DNA of 7,270 bases, taken from contig CAVKYE010000028.1 in NCBI GenBank assembly GCA_963660615.1, forward strand, positions 1-7,270. The letters are read 5' to 3'. Under the pieces are notes generated by a model that saw only the letters and a program-made list of their open reading frames with translations, had not been told where the DNA came from and did not search any database. The position numbers and the translations under genes are program-made. Of the stretch, positions 6,016-7,270 are shown one piece after another. The stretch is from Coprosoma sp963660615. GTDB lineage: Bacteria; Bacillota_I; Bacilli_A; RF39; UBA660. How positions within the stretch are numbered: position 1 is the first letter of the stretch; each line of letters opens with the position of its first letter.

Positions 6016-6947
6016 AGGAATGTTATTTAGGGGTTGATATAGGTTCAATATCTACTAAGGGTGTTTTAATTGATGATGATAATAATATAATAGTTTCATC
6101 ATATATATGGACTGAAGGTAATCCTGTTTTGGCTACAAAAAAACTTATTAATAATTTGAAACTTTCTTTACCCTCTAAGTATGTAGTGAAGGGAATAGGT
6201 ACTACTGGTAGTGCAAGAAAGTTGATTGGGCTTATGTTAAATGCTTGTTGTGTGAAAAATGAGATAACGGCGCATGCTATTGGGACATTAACTTTTTATC
6301 CAAATGTTCGAACTATTTTGGAAATTGGGGGTCAAGATTCAAAAATAATTTTAATAAAAAATGGGATAATAACTAATTATGCTATGAATACTTTGTGTGC
6401 GGCGGGAACTGGTGCTTTTTTATCGAGTCAGGCTAAAAGGTTAGGACTTGATGTTCATGAGTTTGGTAAGTTTGCTTTAAAGTCACAAAATCCGGTTAAA
6501 ATAGCAGCTAGATGTACGGTGTTTGCGGAATCTGATTTGGTTCATAAAGCTCAGGTTGGTTATCCTAAGGAAGATATAATCGCGGGTTTATGTAAAAGTG
6601 TGGTTTTAAATTATTTAAATAATGTTGGTAAGGGAAAAAAGATAGAAGGTCCAATAATTTTTCAAGGTGGGGTATCTAAAAATGAAGGTGTGGTTAAATA
6701 TTTTAAAGAGGTATTAAATGAAGATATTATTGTTGATGATAATAGTCATCTTATGGGGGCAATAGGTATAGCTGTTTTGGCTCGTAAAAATAAAACTGGA
6801 AGAATTTATTCTTTGGAATTAAATAATATTTCGTTTGTAACTAAGGCTTTTGAATGTAATAGGTGCCCAAATAATTGTGAGTTACTTAAGATATATAGGA
6901 ATCATGAACTTGTTGATTCATGGGGAAGTAGGTGTGGAAAGTATTAA
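6012..6947 (+). CDS. BadF/BadG/HgdC-type ATPase (acyl-CoA dehydratase activase) with Cys-rich tail
   Basis: This is an ASKHA-fold ATPase of the activator family that uses ATP hydrolysis to push an electron from an Fe-S cluster to a partner dehydratase or reductase. Visible motifs are phosphate-1 VDIGSISTKGVLID (8-21), the second phosphate motif LEIGGQDSK (103-111), CAAGTGAFL (129-137), ARCTVFAESD (166-175) and the adenosine motif FQGGVSKN (217-224). Cys129 and Cys168 correspond to the two cysteines that, from each monomer of the HgdC homodimer, hold one shared [4Fe-4S] cluster. HgdC itself is about 260 residues; here some 40 extra residues add Cys282, Cys285, Cys289 and Cys308 (CNRCPNNC, then WGSRCGKY at the end), a possible second metal site also seen in the fused giant homologues. 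The start overlaps the upstream stop by ATGA, with GAGG 8 bases away. It is the last gene of the operon. Confidence 0.92.
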   Translation: MKECYLGVDIGSISTKGVLIDDDNNIIVSSYIWTEGNPVLATKKLINNLKLSLPSKYVVKGIGTTGSARKLIGLMLNACCVKNEITAHAIGTLTFYPNVRTILEIGGQDSKIILIKNGIITNYAMNTLCAAGTGAFLSSQAKRLGLDVHEFGKFALKSQNPVKIAARCTVFAESDLVHKAQVGYPKEDIIAGLCKSVVLNYLNNVGKGKKIEGPIIFQGGVSKNEGVVKYFKEVLNEDIIVDDNSHLMGAIGIAVLARKNKTGRIYSLELNNISFVTKAFECNRCPNNCELLKIYRNHELVDSWGSRCGKY

Positions 6948-7024
6948 TGGGGGTAATTTTGTTTTAATTTCTTTTTTGTTGTTTTATTTTTTGTTTAAAA
7001 TGATATTTTGATTAGTTATTTTTG

Positions 7025-7049
7025 AATAAAATACTTTATTGTTTTTTTT
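7025..7049 (+). terminator. Weak terminator candidate after the activase operon
   Basis: AATAAA (7025-7030) pairs with TTTATT (7035-7040) around ATAC, then G and eight T. The stem is only six A-T pairs and lies about 80 bases after the last stop, so termination here is uncertain. I see no better hairpin in 6948-7050. Confidence 0.35.
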
Positions 7050-7074
7050 ACTTCAAAAAGAAGGAAATAAGGAA

Positions 7075-7136
7075 AAAACATCGTATCATAACTATAGAGG
7101 ATGAGGAAATCCTCTTTTAGAATGGAGGGATGTTTT
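7075..7136 (+). promoter_or_regulatory. Nested-stem leader ahead of the last gene
   Basis: An outer 8-bp pair joins AAAACATC (7075-7082) with GATGTTTT (7129-7136). Inside it AGAGGAT (7096-7102) pairs with ATCCTCT (7109-7115) around GAGGAA. The 13-base segments between the stems are the same length on the two sides (7083-7095 and 7116-7128). The outer right arm abuts the only strong Shine-Dalgarno-like sequence (GGAGGG, 7124-7129), so folding could hide it. This could be a translational control element or an end structure of a mobile element; neither is proven. Confidence 0.4.
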
Positions 7137-7270
7137 ATAACTACATTACTTGTAGAAAATGAAGATACTGATTCTGATGAACTTATTAAAGCTATTTTTG
7201 ATGCTTCTTTTAAAGCCTTAGTCCAATCGGTAGAGTTTAGACCTTGTTTAAATAAAATTCTTGTACTTTT
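7122..7270 (+). CDS. Unrecognised protein, N-terminal 49 codons (cut by window end)
   Basis: An open frame runs from ATG at 7122 to the window edge and begins MEGCFITTLLVENEDTDSDE, followed by an amphipathic-looking stretch (LIKAIFDASFKALVQSVEF, residues 21-39). I do not recognise the family. There is no signal peptide. The start is doubtful: ATG 7122 has no good ribosome site upstream, while a strong GGAGGG overlaps its second and third codons and has no ATG, GTG or TTG in this frame at the right distance downstream (ATA at 7137 would be the best placed, a rare start). The ATG at 7130 is in another frame and closes after ten codons. A gene preceded by a long structured leader and with weak start signals would fit a transposase, but that is a guess. 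The codon pattern is consistent with real coding sequence. Confidence 0.5.
   Translation, partial: MEGCFITTLLVENEDTDSDELIKAIFDASFKALVQSVEFRPCLNKILVL

Noticed and set aside
4058..6947. Canonical 2-hydroxyglutaryl-CoA or lactoyl-CoA dehydratase operon
   Set aside because: The first two proteins match the uncharacterised DUF2229/COG3581-like branches, not classical HgdA/HgdB, and no CoA-transferase or acyl-CoA dehydrogenase gene is adjacent within the window.

Overview
The window looks like a chromosomal stretch of a low-GC Bacillota (Firmicutes) bacterium, probably an uncultured or gut-type member of class Bacilli near the Erysipelotrichales/RF39 side. That placement is an inference from AT-rich codon use, GGAGG-type ribosome binding sites, U-rich intrinsic terminators and protein family content. 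Two genes end in TGA and the tryptophans I checked are TGG, so the standard bacterial code applies, not the mycoplasma code. A MurI-FemX pair argues that the organism has a peptidoglycan wall.

Left part (1-2690): the 3' half of tuf (EF-Tu domains 2 and 3) reads rightward and ends in an intrinsic terminator. Almost touching it is a leftward terminator that closes a two-gene, minus-strand cell-wall operon: a FemA/FemB/MurM-like aminoacyl-tRNA-dependent peptidoglycan bridge enzyme, then glutamate racemase MurI. The MurI stop codon lies inside its own terminator hairpin.

Middle (2618-2890): the divergent region between the femX-like gene and trpS is short but dense. It holds a bidirectional terminator-like hairpin, a perfect 38-bp tandem duplication that carries a minus-strand TATAAT in each copy, and a 36-bp palindrome directly upstream of the trpS -10 box. 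trpS (tryptophanyl-tRNA synthetase) follows with its own terminator.

Right part (4058-6947): three genes are joined by two 4-bp ATGA overlaps. They encode a DUF2229/COG3580-type protein, an HGD-D-like COG3581-type protein and a BadF/HgdC-type ATPase with a Cys-rich tail. Together they match the split version of a large, widely distributed but functionally unassigned family related to the activator and dehydratase components of 2-hydroxyacyl-CoA dehydratases. The ATPase would drive low-potential electrons into an Fe-S protein made of the first two gene products. No substrate-specific dehydratase, CoA-transferase or electron-transfer gene lies beside them, so the substrate is unknown. This is the best candidate in the window for an undescribed system.

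Right edge (6948-7270): an AT-rich gap holds a weak terminator candidate and a nested-stem leader, followed by the first 49 codons of an unrecognised gene cut by the window end.
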